Positions 48,144 through 61,578 of a stretch of DNA of 64,000 bases are shown one piece after another. Positions within the stretch are counted from its first letter, which is position 1. Each line of letters opens with the position of its first letter. A program made the translations under genes and the position numbers. The DNA is from Phoenix dactylifera (Eukaryota > Streptophyta > Magnoliopsida > Arecales > Arecaceae), in the NCBI RefSeq assembly GCF_009389715.1, contig NC_052393.1, positions 1,116,001-1,180,000 of the forward strand. The letters are read 5' to 3'. The notes beneath the pieces were generated by a model. It did no database searches, was not told the DNA's origin, and worked only from the letters and a program-made list of their open reading frames with translations.

Positions 48144-50100
48144 CTGTGAGGGAATCATTTGTATCAGTTGAAAACTATATGGTAAGCCAAATTGGCCTCA
48201 GCTAAATGTCAAATACATTCTGAACAATAGGAGTGAGAAGAAGACTAAAAAAAATCTATGTATTCATAGTTAAAATGATATAGATATAATTTCATTTTTG
48301 GAGTATGTGGCCTTACACAGGAACTAATGGTCAAATAGAATTCTTATAGTTCTCCCCAATTGATGGAGTAGGGCTTCTTATCTTACAAACAGCTGATACT
48401 ATATAACAATATATAAAAATGCCTAGTAGATCTCCAAGATCTTAAGAGCCTTCTAAGAAGTGCACAAGGTCTCTTTCCAAAGTCAATGTCTTAAGACATC
48501 TTATATTTAGACATTCTAGCAAAACCTATTTCCCCTATAATTGCACAAACCTGACAAGGGCACCTAGCAATTCACTGCATGAAACCTCCAGTGCTGGCAC
48601 ATAATCATGGGCAAAACCTCCTGACCCAAGCTGACTCAATCTGTGCTCCATGACCCCAGGGTTAAATTTTTAGCATGTGCACTCAGGCTGCCCTGCCCTT
48701 GCTTCTCCTTCCAACTGCCAAAGCTGGGTTTCCTTTTTGAGATCTCACACCATCATGAACACTTCAATCAAGTGAAAATCCTACAACAAGGAAAAAATAA
48801 ATCATGGATTTTAGGGATTCTGTGCACAAAGCTAGTCCTACTAGCATCAAATACTTGTAATAAGTTGATCGCAGATTATACCATTTCTTTTAATCAATCT
48901 AAGGCAATCTCTTATTGATTGGTGCCACTTTTATAGAGCAGCTACTATTTTAAATGAAACGCAGGTCACAAGATGGTTTTGGAGCTATTTTTGGTACATT
49001 CTGGCAATCTAAATTCTACATCCTATAGGGAAGAGTTATGGCCAATAGAAGGTTTTTAGGTTTCTTAAAGGCCCAGAGTCAATGACCAACTTTGCTTTGA
49101 AGTGAAAAGGATTTATCATACTTGCATTAAGTCTATGGCAAAGAAATTAAAATTTGATGGTTTTCTTATCTAGGTGATTTGAATGCTCTTTTATTTGTTG
49201 CATTTTCCTCCTAATTTGCTGCCTCAGACTATATGGCTAATCTTCTAGCCCCACTTGCTAAGAGGGCCTCAGCTTTATTTTGTTTGAAAGTGAGTTTTGA
49301 TCTTCATGGTGTCCATCTAATTTGTACAACAATTTCAATCTGCTCAAGAGTGGTTGAAAACCAGTTCAACCAGCTAAAGTGAGAGATGCAATGCCTCCAA
49401 ATGAAGCAATTAAAGCAGAAGGACAACAAGGGGATGTTACTAAATTGCTAGTCAAGACGATTTTAGAATCATGAACAAGAGGTGCTTTTGATCGAGTCTC
49501 TGAATGCATTGACAGCATTATCCATCATCATGTTTGAAGTCGACAATTGATGAATATAATGTAAATCAGTGGAGGGATGTCTTACATGACATCGAGGCTG
49601 AGTTACCAAAGTTGCACTAAAGATCAAAACCTTGGAGTGGATCACAAGCTTGGGTCATTACCTTGGTGCTTTGAATGTTCCACACGGGAAAGTGAACCTT
49701 TACAGTTCTGAATATATGTGGATATTTGTTAACATAATAATAACAATTTGTCAAAAAAAAGATGGAAGATTAACTGGAATAATCATGGATTAAAGTCAGC
49801 ACAGAACCATCTGTACTAGCACCACTGCATGCTAGTAGCCTGCAAACTACAATGCCAGCGCTTAAGAAGAACTGGCACAACACAACATGTACCATGCTAG
49901 TTTCAGACTAGCATGGCACTGGAAAATGATGCTCTAATCCCTGACTAGGAGAAGAAGCAATTTAGGTAGTATTTCCTACTAAGGGTGCACATGTGGACTT
50001 TTACCAATGCCACATAAATCTCCAGCAAGGAGGTGAGGTGTTGCATCGCTGAGTTCTTTCAGCTCACATACAGGCATGTGGCGATGAAGCTGAAGACCAA
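48144..50100. other. Intergenic DNA
   Basis: No supported gene. Around 48.95-49.65 kb the sequence is less AT-rich and reads in short protein-like snatches in several frames, possibly an old retroelement body. I cannot assign it. Confidence 0.4.
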
Positions 50101-50275
50101 GGTACGCCATACCGGCCCAAACTGGATGGTACAGGACACACCGGACCGGTACCTAGTACCTGATATGGGTGACGTACCGACACTGGATATGTCAAAAACA
50201 ATTCCATACCGTACCATATCGACACTGTGCTAGTGTGACATCGGCACGAGGTCTAATACCGAGACGGCGAGCCTT
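50101..50275. repeat. GTACCG-rich dispersed repeat
   Basis: Dense TACCGG, CCGGTACC, GACGTACCGAC and CATACCGTACC words stand out in AT-rich surroundings. It starts near GGTACGCCATACCGG, similar to the GCCGCCATACCGACCG start of the 61.58-kb element. Confidence 0.55.
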
Positions 50276-50718
50276 GTTGAAGATGCACATGTTTCTGCAC
50301 TATTGAACAAACAAAATATCTCCGTTTATGATGAAACAGTGGAATACAAAATGTGGTGTCTTGGTAATGCCTCAACAAGCAATCCACTTTGAAGAAAACA
50401 AAAGTAATCTTAAATTATTCAAAGATTTAACATGGAAACCTTAGTGCTTAGAATTGGTGTTGTTACCTGTTGTTTCCCATTATAAAAGTTGATAATGCCA
50501 TTATACCAACAATTATTTTGTAAAAAATACTCAATATAAAGGGTGGCTCAGATGACAGAAGCTAATGCATCCAAGTACGACAATCAGTTGCAATAATGAA
50601 ATAATGTCATTGTTAATGTATGTATATCTATAGGTACATCATGTCGTCCAATTGCAAGGTATAACTCCTCCACAAACCCCACTATATTCACCCAAGAAAA
50701 CTAAAGTTGAATGAAGAT

Positions 50719-50775
50719 ATATGTATGTATGTATGTATGTATGGTACATACATATGTACGTGTGTATGTATGTAT
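50719..50775. repeat. (GTAT)n microsatellite
   Basis: Repeats of ATGT/GTAT with TACATACATATGTACG in the middle. Low complexity. Confidence 0.85.
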
Positions 50776-51239
50776 GTTTGTGTGGATATGTGCATGCATA
50801 TTCATAGGAACAACTCAACATAAAAAACCAATTGCAATAAAGAAGTGAACAAAGTGTTAAAAATAGAATTTGGGATAAAAGAAACAAAACAAAAGCTAGA
50901 AAAGTGAACAAGGGGAAGAAAAAGAGGCAGCTCAGATTCATTGCAGTACCCATCATTGTATCTACAACCAAACAAACTCAGCTGCAAGCAGTTGCCTGCT
51001 GAAAAGCATCAGACCTTCCAAGATTGCCTTGCCGTTTGGAATTAGCTGTTTTCTGCTTCACCATGCCGCAAAACCTCTGACAGAATCATCAGAGTCTTTT
51101 TTGTAAAGCAAGAGAAATTAAAAAAACCAAGGAGAAAGGAAGAAAACAAGAGGCAAAACATCGTGGCCTTTACCCACCTGGAAGAGCAAGAAGGATAGAC
51201 GCAAAGTATGAGGCTCAGATGAAATCTTGAATCAATAAG

Positions 51240-54200
51240 TGTCACGACCCCCGCCCCGTTCCCGGCGGGCCGCCGCGACGGTCCTAGGGTGCGGGTAGGC
51301 ATAAGGCCACCAGCCACTACGTAGAACCCTACTACCTATCAATCATCAATAAATTCTGAAAATTTTGGCATGATGCATGTACAAAATGATCACCTTTTCT
51401 ATGGTGACCTGTCAGGATTATCTCATTACATACAACAACGCTACCTGTCAGAGCAGCAATCACATAACCTGTCACATAACGAACCTGGACAATATATATC
51501 AATACATCATCACAGGCATATAACTCAACTGTATAAAAATCTGGTTCCCATTCCATCCATGGTCAAACCCATATCCACAACAGGATCTATGACTGTAACT
51601 ATACACTATATACAACAGAAGGTTTATAATACACCAAAAGGGTATAAACCTCTATCTACATTATACTATACTATGGAGCGGCACAGCTAGCAGGCAACCA
51701 CTAATCCTGCTCCTCTTTATACAATACCTGCCCTGCAATCAAAAACACCAAACTGGGGAGTGAGTATATGAATACTCAGTGAGTGGAGTAGAGAGTACTA
51801 TGCACATGAGACAAGATATAATCATGGCTCGAGGTGAAATCTCAAGAGCATATGAGCAGTCGTCAAGAATAGGATACACATAACTCAACATAAGAAATAA
51901 GGAGTAAATCATCACAATCCCAATCAACTCATCTGGAGCATATATAGAATAATCAAATAAGTATGTATGATAACATGAATATGCTCAACAGGTCATAGTA
52001 CTGAATCATATAAATCAGGTGTCAATAGACTGAAATCATCAACAAGACAGCTATCGGGAGGTGGGTTTTACGCCCCAGGCGAACCAGCAACAACTCCCTA
52101 CTGTCACATGCATATGCAGGATAAGACATCATATCGATAATGTAAATGCTAGACAGCTGTCGGAAGGTGGGTTTTACGCTCCAGGCGAACCAGCAATAAC
52201 TCTCTGCTGTCACATGCATATGCAGGATAAGACACCATACCGATAATATAAATACTAGACAGCTATCGGGAGGTGGGTTTTACGCCCCAGGCGAACCAGC
52301 AACAACTCTCCACTATCACATGCATATGCAGAATAAGACACCATACTGATAATATAAATGCTAGACAGCTATCGGAAGGTGGATTTTACGCTCCAGGCGA
52401 ACCAGCAACAACTCCCTACTGTCACATGCATATGCAGGATAAGACACCACACTGATCATGTAAATACTGGCCAGTATCCAGAACAGAAATTCATCTCACA
52501 TCTATATACTAAACGGCACCTCGCGGAAATTCTACATCCGCGGAAAGCCATACTGCACCTCGCGGGGTCTTATTATGCCCGGCGGCAAGCAGAATATAAG
52601 TCGTAGGACCGGCCGATCCTACGCCTAGGGCCGTGTCCCCCCTAGAAAGGGACTGGGCTCCGCCCACCCAGAAGGCTACTATGTGCACAAAGGCCGATGT
52701 TCAACCCCCATCGACTATAGGTGTCCTGCAGATACTGCCAAGCCATGCATAAATGCCATAATGCACCCTCCCAATACTCTACTAAAAAGGAGTATGATCA
52801 AGACTACCACTCACTCAACTCCGACCCAATCATAAACTAACATCAGGGTTGGGAGTGAGAGGTCAAGAAAGTGCAATGCAACTCAATATACCGCTGAAAA
52901 GGGCTCTACAAATCTTTGAAATAGAGGAAATGAAATCAATTTACAAAAGAAGTCATTTCACAATTTGAAACCAATTTAACTACTCATCTACCCCTTGGTA
53001 ATTCCTCTCAATGTTCCCTCAAATGCATGTACAAAATAATCAAGCATAGAGAATCAAGATTATAGAGGAATCTACTACAATATCAATCAATATGCTCAAG
53101 TGGAATCAATTCACACTTGGCGACATTCATGAAAATGAATTAAGGATGCTCATGGTGCAAAGTACATGACTCCCACTCATCTGTCAATCCGGCACAGCCT
53201 TGATACGCCTCCAAAAATCTACAGCAGGCAGGGGGGAACTTCTTCCTCTTGTTCCCTAGCTTCTTGCCCAACTGTGACATGTATTTACAATACATTTAGT
53301 CTTGTATCAAGGGCCATAATCTACGTGCCAATTATAACATAGGGAAATTTAATTGATTCAACTCCCCCGTTCCCTAAATCTTTTCTTTTCTTTCTTCTTT
53401 TTCTTTTTAATTAATTAACTCACCATTTATGTGTATTAGGGACTCCCTTGCATGAGTACAAGGTCCCTTTTAGCTTGATCTAGGCTTAATACCCTATTAT
53501 AGCATGAAATCCCCTATTTTTCCACCCGGATGAACAGTAACCCGGATCGACAGGCGGTTACTTCATCCCGGGTTTGATCCACTTTCCAGACTCCAAATTT
53601 GATGAAATTTTTACCTAACATTCTACACTTATAGGGGATTCCAAAAAGGTAACATGCATCACCATCGGAGGCCGATTGACCCCCGAAATAATTCACCGAA
53701 GTTGGGACTTCGACACAGTTTTTCCGTAATGCCGGAAAAATTTGTCGAAATCCGATTCTTCCTCTTTTAACCACCTCTACAACCCTTATCTGACCCCTCT
53801 AGACTACATCCACCCTTTGTATAGCCTAATATCATCAAAAGACTAGATAGGGATGGATATTTACCTTTTTCTTTTTGGAAATCGAGGTCCTTGCGTAGAG
53901 GGGAAGGAGACCTACGTTTTTCCCTTCAGCTGGCAACGCAACCAAGATCTCCTTCCTTTTCTTTTTCTTCCTCTTCTTCCTCTTCCTTTCTTCCTTTTCC
54001 TTTCCTCTCCTTTTTCTTCCTCTCTGTTGCCGTCTGAGAACCCCCTCCCTCTTTCTTTCTCTGCTTCATTCCGTGAGCCAGCTCAACCCCCATTTAAGTC
54101 CCATCAGAATACCTATTCACCCCTTTTTTTAAATATTATTAAATTTCCATTTTGCCCCTAACACTTCAACATATCTACTGTTATGCCATTAACTTTTGAT

Positions 54201-54343
54201 TCCTTTCCAATTTTATCCTTACCACTTCAACGCATCTACAACTATGCCATTATCTTTTGATTCCTTCCAATTTTACCCCTTATATCAATTTTAAAGGACT
54301 ATTCTATCCCTTTTTATAAAAAAAAAATTTGGGGGTTATTACA
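51240..54343 (+). mobile_element. Solo LTR, 3.1 kb, inserted in repeat copy A
   Basis: The segment starts TGTCACGACCCC and ends GGGGGTTATTACA (TG...CA). It is flanked by ATAAG on both sides (51235-51239 and 54344-54348), a perfect 5-bp target duplication. Removing it restores continuity of copy A with copies B-D. There is no gag or pol, no second LTR and no primer site, so it is best read as the product of LTR-LTR recombination. The length and TGTCACGACC start suit a long-LTR Gypsy family; the family is inferred. Confidence 0.85.
52045..52468. repeat. 4 x 106-bp tandem array inside the solo LTR
   Basis: Units starting AGACAGCTATCGGGAGGTGG (or close variants) begin at 52045, 52151, 52257 and 52363, with a partial fifth at 52469. 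The spacing is exactly 106 bp each time. Each contains AGGCGAACCAGCAA and TCACATGCATATGCAG. The open frames here are by-products of the array. Confidence 0.93.
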
Positions 54344-54499
54344 ATAAGACATAAAGATCTCCCCTTCTCTGCTCCTCCATCCAGCGAACTCTCCATCTCA
54401 AGATGGTTGTAGATCGGTTGCCTGCAGAACAGCAGACCTTCCAAAGCTGCCTTGCCTATCATTCATGAAGAGAAGACAAGCAAAAGAGAGGAGAGATGG

Positions 54500-56459
54500 G
54501 GGTTGATTTCCCCATTATTGCCTCATTACACTAATGATAAAGGCAAGTAGAAGAGAAGAGAAGCAGAAAAATGATTTCCCCATCATTTTTTAATAAAGCA
54601 ACCATGGACTTTTAAGGCACCTTTATCAGCATAAATAGTAATAGCATTCAAAATGTACAATGAACTTGAGAAGGGAAAGAGCTGTGAAATAGGGTTTGGG
54701 GCTCCGATAAATCCATAATTTATCAGATCTAATCACCTTCCAACCATTCCCACCTAACAATGGCTACAACAGGTTGCCTGTGATGGCAGACCATGCAAGT
54801 AGCCCCACCATCATCAGAGAAGACAGGAAGAAGAGAGGTGATAGGGCTAAACTAGTAAGGGTCTAATGTTCCATAGCATGCAAAGATACTATCAGCAGAA
54901 TCACATGATTGTGGCTTATCATCATCACCTATTAACATGCACATACACACAACGCAAGTATTGAGAGAAGAGAGACAGAAGGTGGTTCAGATTTTCCTAT
55001 TTTCCAACATTGTGCTACGAGAGATGCAAAACCCCTCTCTACACAACAGTGTGAATGAATGGCAGAAAGAAACTGGTTCCTGCCACATGGATGATCCTTA
55101 AATATTCATCTCACTATATCCAATCAGAATAAAGAAATGAGAGCGCACAACTTAATAAATCCATACAATGTACAGTCATTCAGTGGACAGCAAAATAAAT
55201 TTCTATATAATCAAAACCAGAGAAGTAGTCTACAAATATTCACCATAAAAATTGGGAAAACTGAAAAAATTGATGAAGATGCAATAGCATATAACAAAAT
55301 CTAGAATTAAAAAAAAGGATAGGCAAGTGCAAGCATGTATGTGGATATACATAAAGATTTTCACGTACCCATGTATATTATCTATGTATGCATGTATGTA
55401 TATGCAAAAGTGAATAATGGTCGGAAATTATGCAGAGATGTTGTCTCACTGCCAATGATAGCTAAACCAAGCCGAACTGGCCGGTTCAGCCCGAACCGAG
55501 CCGACCCAGCCTCCGACTGGGTCGGTTCTCCAATGGAAAATGGTTCCATCCGGTTCGACTCGGATCGGTTCGCACCGGATTCGGGGCACCGCTGTGGGGT
55601 TGCACCGCTGTGGCAATTGTTACAGTCCGTTGTGGCGTGGCGTTGGCTTTAAAAACCGAACTCCCTTGAAAGAAAAGGCCCAAGAAGGCCTTCCCAATGA
55701 TCAGGAGTGGATTCAGTACCTCCTTTTTTCTTTCCAAAAAATCTATAACACCGATTAAGGCTATCAAAAGAAAGAGCCAAGGGTAAATAAGCTGTGCTTC
55801 CTTTTTCTATTTTCTTCCTTTATTTTTTTTAGGACCTTGAAAAAATAGCTCAAAAATTGGAAAAATAAGAGGAGATCATACCAAATTTTTCAATTTGGGC
55901 TTGAGTTTTTTATATGTTGTAAATCTATGGACTATGTATATGTTAACATAAAAAGTTTTAATTTTTGGATTATATATAATTATTAAAAATTATAAATATA
56001 TTTTTAGATTATTTTTTTAAAAATAAAATAAAAAAATTTAAAATTAGAAATGTATTTAGAGCCATGCAAGCTATTCTATATAAAAATTTGGTGACCATTT
56101 ATTCAAGTTTTGATGTGATCATGCGCACAGTAGCGTAGGCCTAAATTTGAAAAAAAATTGAGAAATAAGTAATCTTTTATACATGCCCGAGGGCATAGAA
56201 AAATATGTGTAGCATTCATTATTGGGTTCTACATGGGTCTAAGCTGAAATTAACTTTTTAATTATCAATATTTAGAAATTAATTTTAAATATAAAAAATA
56301 ATTTAAAATATATAATTAATATAAAAAATTAGTCTATGTATTACATAATTCAGAAGTAATTTCTGAGGTAACAATCATATTTTTCTGAATTTAGGATATA
56401 TAAACATTTTTTAAAATATAAATTACTAAAAATATAAAAATAAATAAAAAAAGTGAAAG
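54500..56459. other. Spacer between repeat copies A and B
   Basis: Similarity to copies B-D fades after about 54500. A weak copy of the AGGTTGCCTG/GGCAGACC cassette occurs at 54.77 kb. A CCGG-rich segment lies at 55.47-55.65 kb; the rest to 56.46 kb is AT-rich. No gene was seen. Confidence 0.45.
55470..55650. repeat. CCGGTTCG-rich dispersed repeat remnant
   Basis: Clusters of CCGGTTC, CGAACCG, GGTCGGTT and GATCGGTTCG words stand out in AT-rich flanks. It is possibly related to the GTACCG-rich family, with GTTC in place of GTAC. No ends were found. Confidence 0.4.
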
Positions 56460-57075
56460 TGGAAGAAAAAATTGAGTCAAGATCAAGAGCACGGTGGAAG
56501 CCTGCTATAAGAAGCAAATATTCCCTGATTTTCAACAACAATTTTTTTTAAAAAAAATTGGGGATTTGATTCCACAAAACCATAGCTACTATTGATGCAA
56601 TCCCCATCCCTGATCACATTCATCAGCCTCCAAAACCTATGAATTTTGAGGAGCCACAGGAACAACTCATCAGAAAAATCTGATTATAGAAAAGAAGTTT
56701 GAAAAGCATTGAAATATAGAATCTTGGGAAAGAATACGTACAGATATTAGAAAAGTGAAGAAGGGGAAGAAAAAGGAGATATTAGAAAAGTGAAGAAGGG
56801 GAAGAAAAAAGGAGGCTCAGATTCACCATTGTCTCCAGCATTGTATCATTACCTTGAGTGTTCCCTACAACTAATCCTGCAACCAAACTGGCTGCAAATG
56901 GTTGCCAGCTAAACAGCAGCAAGCCATCCAGGATTGCCTTGCCATTTGGAATTAACTGTTTTCGACTTCACGATGCCACAAATGCTCCAACTGGAATCAT
57001 CACAGCCTCTTCTTGTAAAGCAATAGGGAAAGGACTATAGGTAAAGGAAGAGAGAATGACACAGAACATCATGAC

Positions 57076-57264
57076 CTAGCAGAGCAACAAGAAAGAAAAG
57101 AATAGCAGATGCAAAATGCGAGGCTCAGAGGAAATCTTGAATAAATGGGACAGAAGGATCTCCCTTTCTCGGCTCCTCCGGCCAGTGACCTCTCCATCTC
57201 AAGATGGCTGCAGATCGGTTGCCTGCAGGACAGCAGACCCTCCAGAGCTGCCTTGCCTATCGTT
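57076..57264 (-). other. Candidate exon in repeat copy B
   Basis: On the minus strand a pyrimidine tract ending TCTTCTAG precedes the segment, and GCTCTGCTAG followed by GT ends it. The 189-nt stretch has one frame without stops, containing TIGKAALEGLLSCRQP and MERSLAGGAEKGRSF. The equivalent segments of copies C and D are also open in this frame. Coding status is unproven and no family is recognised. B's donor (GTCATG) is weaker than the GTGGGT of C and D. Confidence 0.25.
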
Positions 57265-57369
57265 CTAGAAGAGAGAAGACAAGCAGAAGAGAGGAGGAAA
57301 GGAGAAGGGACGGGAGTTTGTTTTAAGAAAGACCGCTGCTAAAAAGAATTACCTTTATGAATTCACCTA

Positions 57370-57529
57370 CCATCTCCAAGAAAATTGTGTTTGGTTCGAG
57401 AACAAGAAAACGTAGAATAGGAGTAGAAGAAGATGAAGGAGAAGAAGGCCAAAGAAGAGAGAAAAGGAGCAGCACTAGAAGCCCTAAGAGCCAAGCGCCT
57501 CTAACAAGATAGAGAGAGAAGCGAGCCAT
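57370..57529 (-). other. Possible signal-peptide-like frame in copy B
   Basis: From ATG at 57529 the minus strand encodes MARFSLYLVRGAWLLGLLVL followed by LLFSLLWPSSPSSSS, a hydrophobic leader with a serine-rich tail, just downstream of a TATATAA. In copies C and D the same place is rearranged and the frame is not kept. It is therefore probably fortuitous, or restricted to B. Confidence 0.15.
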
Positions 57530-57558
57530 GGAACAGCAGTCAGAAGCACTGCTGCACA

Positions 57559-57565
57559 TTATATA
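57559..57565 (-). promoter_or_regulatory. TATA motif, copy B
   Basis: Minus-strand TATATAA in the context AGCTTATATAATG, conserved in position and flank in copies C and D. Confidence 0.35.
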
Positions 57566-59276
57566 AGCTACCAGCTACGGACCTCTGTAGCCGTTATGCA
57601 GAGCTGTTGTCTCAGATGTCACTATTGTTAATACTAAATACATTCTTCTTGCAGTAAATATGCCCCGCCATGGTTGCTCCCTAATAAATAGTTAAGGCAA
57701 AGGATGCACAACGACGAAAAATGGGAAGTAAGTTCAACACATTAACACCTAAAAATTGTAAAAGACGAGATTATAGTCATGCATCACACGATCCTTCCCC
57801 TAGAACAAACAACATGCACCATACATGACCAACAATAGTACATCTATAGAGATATTTATGCATGCATGTACGTACAATTTTTGTTCATGTAAATTTACAA
57901 TACATGGATATATGCGTAAAATGTGTACAGAACCAATCTTTTAAAACAAATTAAAAATATAAAACAAATGGTTATATAATCCGGATCGATCAGAAAACAT
58001 GAAAGTTACATGCATAATCTACATCTACCAGCAAATTACGTTCGGAAAATCTCATTATTGCCTCAGTAATCAGAGAAAAACAATCATACTAGAATCATAA
58101 CTTGAACAATAAGCCACAACCCTCCTCCACAAATTATCACTATTTTATGATTGGAAAGAAGAGGAGAAAGGAAAGGATATCGATAGCACCTTCCACCACC
58201 ACCAGCAAAAAGAAGCCATGGATTAATAGTAAAAGAATTACTGTTTTAGACGAAGGGCAGCCTTTCACGAGATCATCATCAAGACCACCACAAAACATAT
58301 GCTGCTAAATTTTACTGGAGGAAACGACCATAGCATTAAAAAAATTCATAAGTTTTTTGATACAAGAATAAGATATAATATTTAATAAAAATGAAAAGGA
58401 GACAAAAAAATGGCTTGCGGAGTTGAGCTGGAGGAAAGGCTTATTTGGCCCCACTTACCAGAAACCTTGTGCCGTCGTCAATAGGGGGCAGAGGTAGCCC
58501 GCAAAGCAACTGACCTTCCAAATTGCAAAGAATGCAACTTTACATTTTATTTCCACCTTGACCCAAACTAACTGGAAACTAATACTACAAAATACAGAGT
58601 AAGTATAAATTATTGATTTTAAAGAATACAAAAATCAATGCAAGATTAAAACCCTTGTCCGATGGGTAAAAACAACTTAAGTGAAAACAGAAGAAAAAAT
58701 TGAGTTGAGATTGAGAGCACGGTTGAACCCTGCTAACAAGCAAATATTCCCAGGTTTTCAACAACAATTTTTTTTTTAAAAGAAAATGGGGATTTGATTC
58801 CACAAAACCATGGCTACTATTAATGCAATCCCCATCCCTGATCACATTCACCAGCCGCCAAAACCTATGAATTTTGGAAGCCACACGAACAACTCATCAG
58901 AAAAAACTGATTACAGAAAAGAAGTTAAAAAAGCATTGAAACATAGAATCTTGGGAAAGTACAAGAACAGATATTAGAAAAGTGAAGAAGAGGCAGAAAA
59001 AAGGAGGCTCAGATTCACCATTGTCTCCAGAATTGTATTATTACTTTGAGTATTCCCTACAACTAAACCAAACTGGATGCAAACGGTTGCCTGCTAAACA
59101 GCGGCAGGCCATCCAGGATCGCATTGCATTTGGAATTAACTGTTTTCCACTTCATAATGCCACAATCGCTCCGACTGGAATCATCACAGCCTCTTCTTGT
59201 AAAGCAATAGCAAAGAAAAGAAAAGATAAAGAGAAAGGAAGAGAGAAAGAGACAGAACATCATGGCCTTTACCCAC

Positions 59277-59474
59277 CAAGCAGAGCAAGAAGAAGAAGAA
59301 GAAAGAGAAGAATAGCAGATGCAAAATGGGAGTCTCAGAGAAAATCTTGAATCAACAGGACCAAAGGATCTCCCTTTCTTGGCTCCTCCGCCCGGCAACC
59401 TCTCCATCTCAAGATGGCTGCAGATCCATTGCCCGCAGGACAGCAGACCCTCCAGAGCTGCCTCGCCTATCGTT
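59277..59474 (-). other. Candidate exon in repeat copy C
   Basis: This is the same segment as in copy B, 198 nt long. It has an acceptor TCTTCTAG and a donor TTGGTGGGTAAAGG. The frame is open and, if the donor is not used, continues through the next cassette to about 59063 (MERLPGGGAKKGRSFG to FSRQPFASSLV). Unknown function. Confidence 0.25.
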
Positions 59475-59790
59475 CTAGAAGAGAGAAGACAAGCAGAGGA
59501 GAGGAGGAGAGATGGGAATTTGTTTTAACCTAGACCAATGCTAAACTGATGAACAAGAATTAACCTTACAAATTCATCTATTGTCTCCAAGAAAAATGGG
59601 TTTGGTTCGAGAACAAGAAAACATAGAATAGGAGTAGAAGAAGATGTAGGAGAAGAAGGCCAAAGAACAAAGAAAAGGAGCAGCACAAGAAGCCCTGGGA
59701 GCCAAAAGCTCTCTTACCAATCAACCTCCAAGAAGATGGACAGAGAAGTAAGCAGGCAATGGAACAGCAGTCAGCAGCCCAGTTGCACAA

Positions 59791-59796
59791 TATATA
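59791..59796 (-). promoter_or_regulatory. TATA motif, copy C
   Basis: Minus-strand TATATA in the context AGCTTATATATTG, matching copies B and D. Confidence 0.3.
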
Positions 59797-61578
59797 AGCT
59801 ACCAGCCATGGACCTCTGTAGCCATCATGCAAAGCTACCAGTTGCACATTCTTCTTTTAGTAAATATACCCCTCCATGGTTGTTCCCTAATGAATAGTTA
59901 AGGCGAAGGATGCACAAAGCCAAAAATGGGAAGTAAGTTCAACACATTAACAACTAAAAATTGTAATAGATGAGATTATAGTCATGCATCACACGCTCCT
60001 TCCTCTAGAATAAACAACATGCCCCAAACATGACTAACAATAGTACATCTATAAAGATATTTATGTATGCATGTACGTACATTTTTTTTCATGTAAATTT
60101 ACAATGCATGGATATATGCATAAAATGTGTATATCCAACTTTTAAAACAAACTAAAAATATAAAACAAATGGGTATATAATCTGGATCGTCCAGAAAACA
60201 TGAAAGTTACATGCATGATCTACATCTACCAGCAATTTACGTTCAGAATATCTCATTATTGCCCCAGTAATAAGAGAAAAATAATCATAATAGAATCATA
60301 ACTTTAACAATAAGCCTCAACCCTCCACAAATTATCAATATTTTCAGATTGGAAAGAAGAGGAGAAAGGAAAGGATATCGATAGTACCATCCACCTCCAC
60401 CGCGAAAAAGAAGCCATGCATTAATAGTAAGAGAATTACTGTTTTAGGCCTAGGGCATCATCATGACCACCATAAAACATATGCTTCTAAATTTTTCTGG
60501 AGGAAACAACCATAGCATTAAAAAAATCATAAATTTTTTGATACATGAATAAGATATGATATTTAACAAAAAATGAAAAGGAGACAAAAAAACAGCTTGC
60601 GGAGTTGAGCAGGAGGAAAGGCTTATTTGGCCCCACTTACCAGAAACCTTGTGCCATCACTAATAGGGTGCAGCAGTAGCCTGCAGAGCAACTGACCTTC
60701 CAAATTGCAAAGAATGCAACTTTTACATTTTATTTTCACCTTGACCCAAACTAACTGGAAAATAATACTACACCATACAGAGTAAGTATAAATTATTGAT
60801 TTTAAAGAATAAAAAAATCACATTTTTGTTCGGCATAGCCACTAAGAGGATGTGGCAAAAAATTACATAAGCGAATGATCTCAGTAGACAAGAAATGTTG
60901 ATATGCTTAAGGGAGGGTTATTTTAGATCGTGTCAGCCAATGGAGTACACATCAAATCCAAGAAAGTCACATGTGCAGGTTTTGTAAGCACAGAAGCATA
61001 CGAGCAAAGCAAATTGCCACTACATCTGCAGAGTTCAGAAGGAAATTAAGAAAAAAAATAAAAGCAGATAAAGAAGCAGCATGAATAATTGAAGGTCTGT
61101 ATTAATTTTTAATGAGGTTAAAGAAATCATCGAGGGAAAGTTGAAGTGGGTAACCTTACCTAATACCAGCTCCAAGAAATTCCTATGGATTCCTGCAACT
61201 CCTTCATATAGGTTTAAAAAGTAATGCAACTCACAAAGCCCAGACAGCCCCTAAGCAAGCCATGTTAGAAGAGCAATGTTAGAGAACCAGCTCAAAGAAC
61301 CAGGTAGTTACCGCAAAGTAGACTTTTCAGGTTGACATTTCATCACATTGATGCTCGAAAGAAGAAGGAAAAGAATACAAAGTAATTGAGGAAAAATGGA
61401 TGCCAATGCAAGATCAAAACCCTTGTCCCATGGGTAAAAACAACTTAAGTGAAAACAGAAGAAAAAATTGAGTCGAGATCGAGAGCACGGTGGAACCTTG
61501 CTAACAAGCAAATATTCCCTAGTTTTCAACAATAATTTTTTTTTAAAAAAAAAAAATTGGGGATGTGATTCCACAAAA

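Noticed and set aside
51370..51690. 106-codon frame in the solo LTR
   Set aside because: No domain; LTRs are normally non-coding and the frame is not repeated elsewhere in the window.
53853..54161. 102-codon plus-strand frame
   Set aside because: It lies inside the solo LTR and is mostly a CTTCC-rich tract.
57003..57020. C-box-like TGTGATGA on the minus strand, considered as a C/D snoRNA
   Set aside because: No D box at suitable spacing and no terminal stem could be found in copies B-D.
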